A stretch of DNA of 64,000 nt from assembly GCA_029557965.1 (NCBI GenBank), contig JAKQIM010000048.1, positions 23,638-87,637 of the forward strand, written 5' to 3'. Position numbers and translations under genes: made by a program. Source of the stretch: Chloroflexota bacterium. GTDB taxonomy: Bacteria; Chloroflexota; Anaerolineae; Anaerolineales; UBA4823. Below are positions 49,990-57,350 of the stretch, one piece after another (within the stretch, counting starts at the first letter, position 1; the number at the start of each line of letters is the position of its first letter). The notes beneath the pieces were generated by a model, which saw only the letters and a program-made list of their open reading frames with translations, ran no database searches and was not told the origin of the DNA.

Positions 49990-50418
49990 ATGGACTATCA
50001 AGAATACCAGAACCGGATCCAACGCGGCGAGCAGATGTTCGATGCCGGCAACATGGCTGCCGCGCTGGAAATCTTCCAGGGATTGGTGAACAGCGACATT
50101 TCGGATATTGATAAGGCCAGCAATTGCCTCAACGTGGCCTTCATATACGATAAGATGGGCAACGGCCAGCAAGCCCTGCAGTGGTATATGCGCGCCGTGC
50201 AGCTCGAAAAGCCCCACTGCCGCTTTGAATCCCAAGAAGCTTTGGGCGCCTATTTGCAGCAAGCCGGGCGGCCGCGCGATAGCCTGAAAGTCTTCGAAAG
50301 CCTCTTGCCATCCACTCACCTGACCGAAGCCGATAAGGTGCGCGTCCGCGCCAAGATCGAAGAGCTGAAGGTAGAAGCCAACAAGCCCCAATACCGCCGC
50401 CCCGGGCAAGAAGGGTAA
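49990..50418 (+). CDS. Small TPR protein between E1 alpha and E1 beta
   Basis: 142 residues from ATG 49990, with GGAGG about ten bases upstream. All-helical, with two or three tetratricopeptide-like repeats: GEQMFDAGNMAAALEIFQGL (13-32), ASNCLNVAFIYDKMGNGQQA (about 43-62), and ALGAYLQQAGRPRDSLKVFE (about 84-103). The C-terminus is charged and probably flexible (KVEANKPQYRRPGQEG). Soluble. Its place inside the E1 pair suggests a scaffold or assembly role for this enzyme complex; that is inferred from position only. Confidence 0.75.
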   Translation: MDYQEYQNRIQRGEQMFDAGNMAAALEIFQGLVNSDISDIDKASNCLNVAFIYDKMGNGQQALQWYMRAVQLEKPHCRFESQEALGAYLQQAGRPRDSLKVFESLLPSTHLTEADKVRVRAKIEELKVEANKPQYRRPGQEG

Positions 50419-50439
50419 CTGAGGGCAGCCGCCCACCCC

Positions 50440-51462
50440 ATGCCAAGCGTATTAGATTCTCTTAACGTCGGCCTGCACCAGGCCTTTGATGCCGACGAGC
50501 GTGTTTACCTGCTGGGAGAAGACCTGCTGGATCCCTATGGTGGGGCTTTTAAAGTCTCGCGTGGGCTTTCCAGCGCTTACCCCGGGCGGGTGTGGACCAC
50601 GCCCATCTCTGAGGCCGGCATGGTTGGCATTGCCGTTGGCATGGCTTTGCGCGGCCTGCGCCCCGTAGTAGAGATCATGTTCGGCGATTTCATCACCCTT
50701 GCCGCCGACCAGATCATCAATCATGCCGCCAAGTTCCGCTGGATGTATAACGACCAGGTCAGTCTGCCCTTGGTCATCCGTACCCCCATGGGCGGGCGGC
50801 GCGGCTACGGCCCCACCCACAGCCAGACCCTTGAAAAGCTCTTCCTCGGCGTGCCCGGCTTGCAGGTGCTGGCGCCAGCCGCTTTCGCTGCACCAGATGG
50901 CGGATCTGGCCCGGGCGAACTGCTGGCGCAGGCCATTCTCGGCGGCCAAGAACCGCTGCTCTTCGTCGAAAACAAGCTCCAATACCTGTTGCCCGTGCAC
51001 ACCCCTGCCAGCCTGCCTGAATTTTCATTTGCCATCGAAGGCACCCCTGCCGCGCCCATCTTCCGCCTGGCTGTGCAGGGCGCCCCGGCGCCGCAGGTCA
51101 CCATCGCCGCCTACGGCTACATGGCTGAGCTGGCCCGCCAGGCCATTCTCAAGCTGGCCTATGAACATGAGATATTTGCTGAGCTGGTCATCTTCACCCG
51201 CCTCGTACCGCTCGAAGACCAGGTGTTATGCGCTGCCCTGCGGCAAACGGGGCGATTATTGACCGTTGAAGAAGGCGCCCTGTCGGCTGGCTGGGGAGCC
51301 GAAGTGCTTGCCCGCGCCGCCAGTGCCCTTGGCCTGCATCTCAAAGCCTGCGGGCGGCTGGCTGCCCGCGACCTGCCTGTCCCGGCCTCAGGTCCGCTTG
51401 AGAATGCCGTACTGCCATCTATCCAGGATATCATGCAAGCCGTCCGCCGCCTGGTCGCATGA
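50440..51462 (+). CDS. 2-oxoacid dehydrogenase E1 beta subunit
   Basis: 340 residues, the standard length. N-terminal YLLGEDLLDPYGGAFKVSRG, TPISEAGMVGIAVGMALRGL (about 51-70), MFGDFITLAADQIINHAAKF (about 77-96), RTPMGGRRGYGPTHSQTLEKL (key: GG-RRGYGPTHSQ near 115) and the C-terminal transketolase domain. Partner of the E1 alpha at 49038. The lipoyl-acyltransferase gene follows after ten bases, so the acyl acceptor of this E1 is very probably that lipoyl domain. Nucleotide composition is like its neighbours. Confidence 0.92.
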   Translation: MPSVLDSLNVGLHQAFDADERVYLLGEDLLDPYGGAFKVSRGLSSAYPGRVWTTPISEAGMVGIAVGMALRGLRPVVEIMFGDFITLAADQIINHAAKFRWMYNDQVSLPLVIRTPMGGRRGYGPTHSQTLEKLFLGVPGLQVLAPAAFAAPDGGSGPGELLAQAILGGQEPLLFVENKLQYLLPVHTPASLPEFSFAIEGTPAAPIFRLAVQGAPAPQVTIAAYGYMAELARQAILKLAYEHEIFAELVIFTRLVPLEDQVLCAALRQTGRLLTVEEGALSAGWGAEVLARAASALGLHLKACGRLAARDLPVPASGPLENAVLPSIQDIMQAVRRLVA

Positions 51463-51472
51463 GGAAGCCGCC

Positions 51473-52570
51473 ATGACCGATCCCCTTGCCATTTTGATCC
51501 CCCTGCTCAATCCCAATGAACCAGAAGCCGTGCTGGCGGCCCTGCACGTCACCGAAGGCCAGCAGGTCCTGCCTGGCGACCTGCTCTGCACCCTCGAGAC
51601 CACCAAATCCGCGGCCGACCTGCCCGCCGAAGCCTCTGGCTACGTGGTGGGCCTGCGCTATCAACAGGGGCAGATCCTGCCTGCCGGGGCCGTGCTGGGC
51701 TACATTGCCCAAAGCCCCACCTGGCAGCCGCCTGCCGCCGAACCCGCCGCCAGCCAGGCACCTGCCCAGGGCTCTGCCATCCCTGACGGCCTGCGCATCA
51801 CCGAGCCGGCCCTGGCATTGGCCCGCCAGATGGGCCTGGAGCTCAGCACCCTGCCCATCGGGCCTCTCGTCACCGAGGCCGCCGTCCGCCAGGCAGCCAC
51901 CGCCATCCCAGACCTGGCTGCCCCCACCTCAGACTTTGACCCCACCGCCATCATCATCTACGGCGCGGGCGGGCACGGAAAAACGCTGCTGGATCTCTTA
52001 ACCACCCTGGGCGTTTATCGCGTGGCGGGCTTTGTGGATGACGGCCTACCTTCCGGTCAGACGATCATGGGTTTACCTGTGTTGGGCGGGGCCGAAACCC
52101 TGCCAGCCCTGCACGCCCGCGGCATCCGCCTGGCGGTCAATGCTGTTGGCGGCATTGGTAACCTTTCTATCCGCATCAAAGTCTTCCAAAAGCTGGCCCA
52201 GGCTGGCTTTACCTGCCCGGTGGTCATTCATCCACGCGCCTGGGTAGAGCCCTCTGCTTCACTGGCCGCCGGTGTGCAGGTCTTTGCGCACGCCTACGTG
52301 GGTACCCAGGCCCAGGTAGGCTACGGCGCCATCGTCAATACCGGCGCCATCATCTCGCACGACTGCCTGGTCGGCGATTACAGCAACCTTTCTCCGGGCG
52401 CTATCCTGGCCGGAGAAGTGCAGGTCGGCGCAGGCACCCTGGTGGGCATGGGCGCCACGGTCAACCTGCAAGTCCACATCGGGCCAGGGGCGCGCATCGG
52501 CAACGGTGCTACCGTCAAAGCCGAAGTCCCCGCCAACGCCATTGTCCGCGCTGGCAATGTCTTTCCTTGA
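51473..52570 (+). CDS. Lipoyl domain fused to NeuD/PglD-type sugar N-acyltransferase
   Basis: 365 residues from ATG 51473. Residues 1-80: lipoyl domain with Lys45 in LETTKSAADLPAE. Residues 82-105: Ala/Pro linker. Residues 106-142: segment like the E1/E3-binding domain (RITEPALALARQMGLELSTL), but without the GTGxGGRI motif. Residues 158-230: PglD N-terminal nucleotide-sugar Rossmann unit (IIIYGAGGHGKTLLDLL, GFVDD). Residues 250-365: left-handed beta-helix with the catalytic pair His296-Asp297 (IISHDCLVGD, as in the HE/HD pair of PglD). E2 architecture with the CoA-acyltransferase replaced by a sugar acyltransferase. Probable reaction: acyl from lipoyl-Lys45 to an amino sugar nucleotide. Confidence 0.88.
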   Translation: MTDPLAILIPLLNPNEPEAVLAALHVTEGQQVLPGDLLCTLETTKSAADLPAEASGYVVGLRYQQGQILPAGAVLGYIAQSPTWQPPAAEPAASQAPAQGSAIPDGLRITEPALALARQMGLELSTLPIGPLVTEAAVRQAATAIPDLAAPTSDFDPTAIIIYGAGGHGKTLLDLLTTLGVYRVAGFVDDGLPSGQTIMGLPVLGGAETLPALHARGIRLAVNAVGGIGNLSIRIKVFQKLAQAGFTCPVVIHPRAWVEPSASLAAGVQVFAHAYVGTQAQVGYGAIVNTGAIISHDCLVGDYSNLSPGAILAGEVQVGAGTLVGMGATVNLQVHIGPGARIGNGATVKAEVPANAIVRAGNVFP

Positions 52571-52609
52571 TCATTTCTCATAACGAAAGCGTAAAACATA
52601 GGTAAAAAA

Positions 52610-53410
52610 ATGCCAAAACACCTTCACTACCCCCTTTTTCAAGTCGATTCGTTCACCGCAGCCCCTTTCGCCGGCAACCCGGCGGGGGTCTGCCTGCTGC
52701 CTGGCCCGGCTGAGCCGGCCTGGATGCAAAAAGTGGCGGCTGAGATGAACCTCTCTGAAACCGCCTTCCTCGTCCGCCTGCCAGATGGCTTCAACCTGCG
52801 CTGGTTCACGCCTGCCGTAGAGGTTGACTTGTGCGGGCACGGCACCCTGGCCTCGGCCCACATCGTCTGGGAGACAGGGCTGCTCGAACCCGATGAACCG
52901 GCCCTCTTCCAAACCAAAAGCGGCCTGCTCACCTGCACCCTCAAAGATGACTGGATCGAGATGGACTTTCCTGCCACCCCGCCATCACCTGTTGCACCCG
53001 CCGGCGAGGTAGCCCAGGCCCTGGGCGCGCCCATCAAATCCTTCCATTCCAGCCGCTTTGACTACCTGGCCGAACTGGAAGACGAAGCCACCGTGCGCAG
53101 CCTCCAGCCCGATTTTGCCGCCCTGGCCAAATTCTCGGCCCGCGGGATTATGGTCACAGCCCGCGCCGAGACCCCCGGCTTCGATTTTGTCTCCCGCTTC
53201 TTCGGCCCCGGCGTCGGCATCAACGAAGACCCCGTCACCGGCTCAGCCCACTGCTGCCTGGCGCCCTTCTGGGCCTCCCGGCTGGGCAAAGACTCCATGA
53301 CCGCTTACCAGGCATCTGCCCGCGGCGGCGTGGTCAAAGTACGCCTGCAAGATGAGCGCGTCTTCATCTCTGGCCAGGCGGTCACCGTATTCAAAGGCGA
53401 ACTGGTGTAA
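52610..53410 (+). CDS. PhzF-family isomerase-like protein
   Basis: 266 residues, two similar halves as in the PhzF/diaminopimelate-epimerase fold. FQVDSFTAAPFAGNPAGVCL at 10-29, catalytic Glu50 in MNLSETAFL, LCGHGTLASAHIVWE at about 74-88 and GINEDPVTGSAHCCLAPF near 203-220. PhzF proper isomerises a dihydro-aromatic acid in phenazine synthesis; most homologues have unknown substrates, and no other phenazine gene is here. It sits in the glycan operon, 39 bases after the fusion gene and two before the aminotransferase. A role on a sugar or on the 2-oxoacid precursor is possible but unproven. Confidence 0.88.
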   Translation: MPKHLHYPLFQVDSFTAAPFAGNPAGVCLLPGPAEPAWMQKVAAEMNLSETAFLVRLPDGFNLRWFTPAVEVDLCGHGTLASAHIVWETGLLEPDEPALFQTKSGLLTCTLKDDWIEMDFPATPPSPVAPAGEVAQALGAPIKSFHSSRFDYLAELEDEATVRSLQPDFAALAKFSARGIMVTARAETPGFDFVSRFFGPGVGINEDPVTGSAHCCLAPFWASRLGKDSMTAYQASARGGVVKVRLQDERVFISGQAVTVFKGELV

Positions 53411-53412
53411 CC

Positions 53413-54597
53413 ATGACAACGACTCCCAAATTCTCTGTACCAATGTCTTCCCCCGATATCACCGATCGCGAACGGGAGGCTGTGGCCGACGTGATGAAAA
53501 CAGCTTATCTCAGCATGGGCCAATATAATGAAGCCTTTGAAGAGGCCTTCCGCGCTTTCACCGGCAGCCGTCACGCTATCGCCGTCAACTCTGGCACGGC
53601 CGGCCTGCACATGTGTGTGCGCGCCGCCGGCATTCAAGATGGCGACCTGGTCATCACCACCCCCTTCTCCTTCGTGGCATCGGCCAACGTGCTCCTGTTC
53701 GAGCGCGCTGTGCCGGTCTTCGTGGATGTTGACCCTCAAACCGGCAACATCGACCCACCCCTGGTGCGCGCCGCCATCCTCGATATTGTCTCCGGCGTCC
53801 AGGGGGCGCATGCCTGGCTGCCGCGCCGCGGCGCCGACCCAGCCCGCCCGCTGAAGGCCGTCTTGCCGGTGGATGTCTTTGGTCAACCGGCCGATTTCGC
53901 TTCCATCTTACCGCTGGCCCGCGAACACAATTTGAAGGTCATCGAAGATTCCTGCGAGGCCCTGGGCGCAACTTACCAGGGCCGCCCCGCCGGCACCTGG
54001 GGTGATTACGGCGTCTTCGCCTTCTACCCCAACAAGCAGATCACCACCGCCGAGGGCGGCCTGATCGTCACCGATGACGATGAAGCCGCCGATTACATGC
54101 GCGCCCTGCGCAACCAGGGACGCGCCCCCGGCGACACCTGGCTGCAGCACACCCACCTGGGCTACAACTATCGCCTAGACGAGCTCAGCGCCGCCCTGGG
54201 CGCGGTGCAAATGAGCCGCATGGAAGAGCTGCTGCCAAAGCGCCAGCAGGTGGCCGACTGGTACAACGAACGCATCGCTGAGATCCCCGGCGTCGAGGCC
54301 CCCGTCATCGTACCCAACACCACCCGCACCAGTTGGTTCGTCTACGTGGTGCGCTTCCAGCCGGGCATTGACCGGGACGCGGTGATCAAAGCGCTGGAGA
54401 AACACGGCATCCCCGCCCGCCCCTACTTCAGCCCCATCCACCTCCAACCCTACATGGTCGAGCGCTTTGGCTTCCAACCGGGCGACTTCCCCGTCACCGA
54501 AGACCTGGGACGGCGCAGCCTGGCGCTGCCCTTCTCGGGTATCATGACCGAGGCACAGGTCGAAACCGTGTGCCAGGTCTTACGCAAGGTGTTGTAG
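53413..54597 (+). CDS. DegT/DnrJ/EryC1-family sugar aminotransferase
   Basis: 394 residues. PLP Lys208 in FAFYPNKQITTAEGG, AVNSGTAGLHMCVRAAG (about 57-73), IEDSCEALGATYQGRPAG (about 177-194) and the RLDELSAALGAVQ signature near 257. This is the fold I sugar 3- or 4-aminotransferase family (PglE, PseC, WbpE type), which converts a keto sugar nucleotide to an amino sugar using Glu. Product is the natural substrate for a PglD/NeuD-type N-acyltransferase, here the fusion protein at 51473. The dehydratase that makes the keto sugar is not in the window. Confidence 0.93.
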   Translation: MTTTPKFSVPMSSPDITDREREAVADVMKTAYLSMGQYNEAFEEAFRAFTGSRHAIAVNSGTAGLHMCVRAAGIQDGDLVITTPFSFVASANVLLFERAVPVFVDVDPQTGNIDPPLVRAAILDIVSGVQGAHAWLPRRGADPARPLKAVLPVDVFGQPADFASILPLAREHNLKVIEDSCEALGATYQGRPAGTWGDYGVFAFYPNKQITTAEGGLIVTDDDEAADYMRALRNQGRAPGDTWLQHTHLGYNYRLDELSAALGAVQMSRMEELLPKRQQVADWYNERIAEIPGVEAPVIVPNTTRTSWFVYVVRFQPGIDRDAVIKALEKHGIPARPYFSPIHLQPYMVERFGFQPGDFPVTEDLGRRSLALPFSGIMTEAQVETVCQVLRKVL

Positions 54598-55596
54598 ATG
54601 AAACTTAACCCTTCAATGTGGCTTAAAGCCCTGCGCATCATCCCGCACGTCACCAAAGAAGAGTGGCAAGCGCTGGATATCATCTCCCGCTGGCTCATTG
54701 CCACCCGCGCCGCCGTGTTGATCATGACCTTCCTCTCGGGGGCCTTCGCCGGCATCTTTGCCTTACGCGTGGGGCAGTTCCAGTTCTGGCCCTGGCTCTT
54801 CGTCACCTTAGGGCTGGTGCTGGCCCATGCCACCAACAACATCCTCAACGACTACACCGATTACGTGCGCGGCGTGGATCAGGATAACTACTACCGGGCC
54901 CAGTATGGCCCGCAGCCCCTGGTCCACGGCCTGCTCACCAAGCGCCAGCTCTTCGCCTATGCCGCCGTCACTGGCGTGGTGGCCCTGGCCATCGGCCTGG
55001 GGCTGATCATTTTCCGCGGCGGGCACACCTTCATCCTGATGGCCCTGGGCATCGTCTTTGTCCTCTTCTACACCTGGCCCCTCAAATACATCGCCCTGGG
55101 CGAGCTGACGGTGCTCATTGTCTGGGGGCCCTTGATGATCGGCGGCGGCTACTACGTCATCACCGGCGCCTGGGATTGGAACGTGGTCATCGCCAGCCTG
55201 CCCTACGCCCTGGGTGTCACGGGGGTCATCTTCGGCAAGCACATCGACAAGTACGAGGCCGATAAGGCCCGCCGCATCCACACCTTCCCCGTCGTCATCG
55301 GCGAAAAGCCCGCCCGCTTCATCCTGGTGGGCATGCTGATCTTGCAATACCTGCTGGTCATCTACCTGGTGATCACCGGCTTCTTCAGCCCGGTGATGTT
55401 GGCCGTGGTGCTGGCCCTGACCACCTTCTGGCGCATCTGGCCCATGTTCAAAGCCCCCAAGCCGGCCGAAAAGCCCGCCGACTTCCCCGAAGTGTGGCCC
55501 AACTACTTCGTTGCCGCTGCCTTCCTTCACAACCGCAACTTCGGCATCGTCTTCCTGCTGGCCCTCATCGTCGATGCCATCCTCAAGCTGATCTAA
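54598..55596 (+). CDS. UbiA-family prenyltransferase, MenA-like
   Basis: 332 residues, ATG at the base after the aminotransferase stop. Eight or nine membrane helices. First Asp-rich motif NNILNDYTDYVRGVD at about 80-94, second DKYEADKARR at about 218-227. The pattern is closest to 1,4-dihydroxy-2-naphthoate polyprenyltransferases (MenA) and related homologues. The C-terminus has a Pro/Lys-rich cytosolic loop (FKAPKPAEKPADFPE). Direct abutment links its expression to the glycan operon, though a quinone role is independent of it; a role with a polyprenol acceptor cannot be excluded. Terminator hairpins follow. Confidence 0.87.
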   Translation: MKLNPSMWLKALRIIPHVTKEEWQALDIISRWLIATRAAVLIMTFLSGAFAGIFALRVGQFQFWPWLFVTLGLVLAHATNNILNDYTDYVRGVDQDNYYRAQYGPQPLVHGLLTKRQLFAYAAVTGVVALAIGLGLIIFRGGHTFILMALGIVFVLFYTWPLKYIALGELTVLIVWGPLMIGGGYYVITGAWDWNVVIASLPYALGVTGVIFGKHIDKYEADKARRIHTFPVVIGEKPARFILVGMLILQYLLVIYLVITGFFSPVMLAVVLALTTFWRIWPMFKAPKPAEKPADFPEVWPNYFVAAAFLHNRNFGIVFLLALIVDAILKLI

Positions 55597-55603
55597 GAGT
55601 TTG

Positions 55604-55641
55604 TGAGGCTGTCCCAAAAAGTACCTTTTGGGACAGCCTCA
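55604..55641 (+). terminator. Terminator of the glycan operon
   Basis: Perfect 16-base arms (55604-55619 and 55626-55641) with a six-base loop; AAAA/TTTT closes the inner end. Eight bases after the UbiA stop. No T-run after the stem. Confidence 0.75.
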
Positions 55642-55660
55642 TCACCATATAGAGGTTTTT

Positions 55661-55701
55661 CGGGGAGTGGCAACCCCCATACCTGGGGTTGCCACTCCCC
55701 G
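55661..55701 (+). terminator. Second long hairpin
   Basis: Arms 55661-55677 and 55685-55701 pair over 17 bases (CGGGGAGTGGCAACCCC) around seven bases, preceded by AGAGGTTTTT. No T-run. It resembles the leader hairpin at 32273 in its preceding AGAGGTTT. Confidence 0.55.
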
Positions 55702-55762
55702 AGCCCCACTTTTCAGACAACCCCACAAACCATCCCGGCCAAAGGCAGCTTCCTTTTTCTGG

Positions 55763-55768
55763 TAGAAT
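55763..55768 (+). promoter_or_regulatory. -10 box of the LppM-like gene
   Basis: TAGAAT about 28 bases before the ATG at 55797; the leader carries AGGAGG. No clear -35. Confidence 0.4.
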
Positions 55769-55796
55769 AAACTTAACCTACCAGGAGGAGACCACC

Positions 55797-56474
55797 ATGA
55801 AACACAGATTGAACCTGTTTGTCTTGCTGGTCATCGCCGCCCTGCTGCTCAGCGCCTGCACGATCAACCTCAAAACCATCATCAACGCCGACGGCTCAGG
55901 CCAAAGCATCAGTGAGTTCGGCTTCAACCCCGAAGATCTGAGCAGCCTGACTTCCTACGGATTCACAACTGTCGAAGAATACTGCAATGAATCCGCCAGC
56001 GACATGCCCGCCAACACCACCATCGCCGTCGAGCAGCGCGGCGAAGAGACCTTCTGCATCCTCAGTGTGCCCTTTGCCAGCCTCGAAGAATTGAAAGCCA
56101 CCTACCAGGATGGCGAGGTGACCATCAACCGCCTCGAGATCGTTGACGAGGTGCTCTATTACGATGTCTCCCTCACCCCCAGTGAAGAGACCGCCGTAAC
56201 AGAAGCCGCCATCAACTGGATCCTGGTGGTGCCCGGCAGCATCCAAAGCCACAATGCCACCTCGGTTGAAGGCAACACCCTCACCTGGGAGATGAACTCT
56301 GGCACCATCACCAACATGCAGGTGCAGAGCAACCTGAAGGCCCCCCTCTTGGGTGGCATGGATATTGGCACCTACGTCGGCATTGCCCTGGCCTGCCTCT
56401 GCTGCCTGGTGGTCATCGGCCTTATCGCCGTGGTCGTCTTCATCGTCTTGCGCAAACAGAAAGCCGCCGTCTAA
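55797..56474 (+). CDS. LppM-like lipoprotein with C-terminal membrane anchor
   Basis: 225 residues, ATG at 55797 supported by AGGAGG. Lipobox LLSAC with the lipid Cys near residue 20. The mature part opens TINLKTIINADGSGQSISEF, typical of the LppM/DUF3153 domain, and holds Cys residues near 61 and 83 that may form a disulfide. A single helix at about 195-218 (GIALACLCCLVVIGLIAVVV) ends in the short basic tail RKQKAAV. So it is fastened to the membrane at both ends. In Mycobacterium LppM affects phagosome signalling; the role here is unknown. Confidence 0.82.
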   Translation: MKHRLNLFVLLVIAALLLSACTINLKTIINADGSGQSISEFGFNPEDLSSLTSYGFTTVEEYCNESASDMPANTTIAVEQRGEETFCILSVPFASLEELKATYQDGEVTINRLEIVDEVLYYDVSLTPSEETAVTEAAINWILVVPGSIQSHNATSVEGNTLTWEMNSGTITNMQVQSNLKAPLLGGMDIGTYVGIALACLCCLVVIGLIAVVVFIVLRKQKAAV

Positions 56475-56476
56475 GC

Positions 56477-57118
56477 TTACTGCGGAAAGACCAGATCTTC
56501 TTTCCCTGCCAGGCGGTCTTGGATGCGCGCCACCACGATATCCAGGTGCCCGGGCTTGTGCACAAAATCCAGGTCATCGCTGTGGATGGTCAGCACCGGG
56601 CAGGCATCGAAGGTCTTGATCCAATCATCATAGAACGATTCCAGCAGGGCCAGGTAATCGGCCGAGATGCTGCTCTCGATCTCTCGCCCGCGGCTGTGGA
56701 TGCGCGCCATCAACACCCGCACCGGGGCCCGCAGGTAGATCAGCAAGTCGGGCGCCGGCAGCCCACCCACCACCAGGTCAAACACCCGCCGGTAGGCCAG
56801 GTAATCCCGCTCACCCAGGTTGCCCATGTGGTGCAGGGCGCGCGCAAAGATGAACGCATCCTCGTATATGCTGCGGTCCAAGATCACCGACTGTTCCCCG
56901 CCTGTCATCTCCAGGTACTGCTGGGCGCGGTGCCCCAAGAAGAAGATCTGCAAGTGAAACGCCCAGCTCTTCATATCGGCATAGAAATCGGGCAGGTAAG
57001 GGTTATCTGCCACCGACTCATACGCCGTTCGCCAGCCCAGCCGCGTCCCCAACCGCTCGGTCAGCGAAGTCTTCCCCACCCCAATATTGCCAGCCACGAT
57101 CACCACCCGCTTGGTCAT
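56477..57118 (-). CDS. Deoxynucleoside kinase
   Basis: 213 residues from the ATG at 57118, chosen because GGAGG is five bases upstream; a GTG at 57124 would add two. P-loop GNIGVGKTS at about residues 10-18, the family motif ILDRSIYEDAFIF (with the ERS/DRS Arg) at about 79-91 and a LID with RGREIESSIS near 143. These traits match the deoxyadenosine/deoxyguanosine kinase group, cytosolic, using ATP to phosphorylate salvaged deoxynucleosides. Converges on the LppM-like gene with only two bases between stops. Confidence 0.93.
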   Translation of the reverse strand: MTKRVVIVAGNIGVGKTSLTERLGTRLGWRTAYESVADNPYLPDFYADMKSWAFHLQIFFLGHRAQQYLEMTGGEQSVILDRSIYEDAFIFARALHHMGNLGERDYLAYRRVFDLVVGGLPAPDLLIYLRAPVRVLMARIHSRGREIESSISADYLALLESFYDDWIKTFDACPVLTIHSDDLDFVHKPGHLDIVVARIQDRLAGKEDLVFPQ

Positions 57119-57135
57119 ACGCACCTCCTGGCCTG

Positions 57136-57141
57136 ATTATA
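57136..57141 (-). promoter_or_regulatory. -10 box of the deoxynucleoside kinase
   Basis: TATAAT on the minus strand, about 17 bases before the ATG. The short leader contains GGAGG. No good -35. Confidence 0.55.
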
Positions 57142-57223
57142 ACCTCTGCACGGCGGAGGGGTTTAGAATTTGGCCTTTCTGATATCCCCTGTGGGGCGGC
57201 AAGGAAAATACCCCATCCTTCGG

Positions 57224-57282
57224 TATAATATAAGAAAGCTATCTGTCCCGGTGATCTGTACCGTCACGGTGATCTGTACCGT
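57224..57282 (+). promoter_or_regulatory. -10 box followed by a tandem operator-like repeat
   Basis: TATAAT at 57224-57229; then CGGTGATCTGTACCGT occurs twice (57249-57264 and 57267-57282), 18 bases apart. Each copy is itself symmetric at the ends (CGGT...ACCG). It is in the leader of the NBR1-domain lipoprotein gene, so it may bind a repressor or form RNA structure. The rest of 57125-57350 shows nothing else. Confidence 0.5.
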
Positions 57283-57350
57283 CCACTTCGGGAACTCACA
57301 GCCGCCTGACATCGTCATAGACCCATGATCTACAGCGAGGAGAAGAGATT

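Noticed and set aside
52610..53410. Phenazine biosynthesis
   Set aside because: A single PhzF-family gene is not evidence; no other phz genes are near and most homologues do something else.
57249..57282. Start of a CRISPR array
   Set aside because: Only two copies of 16 bases with a two-base gap; no spacers and no cas genes.
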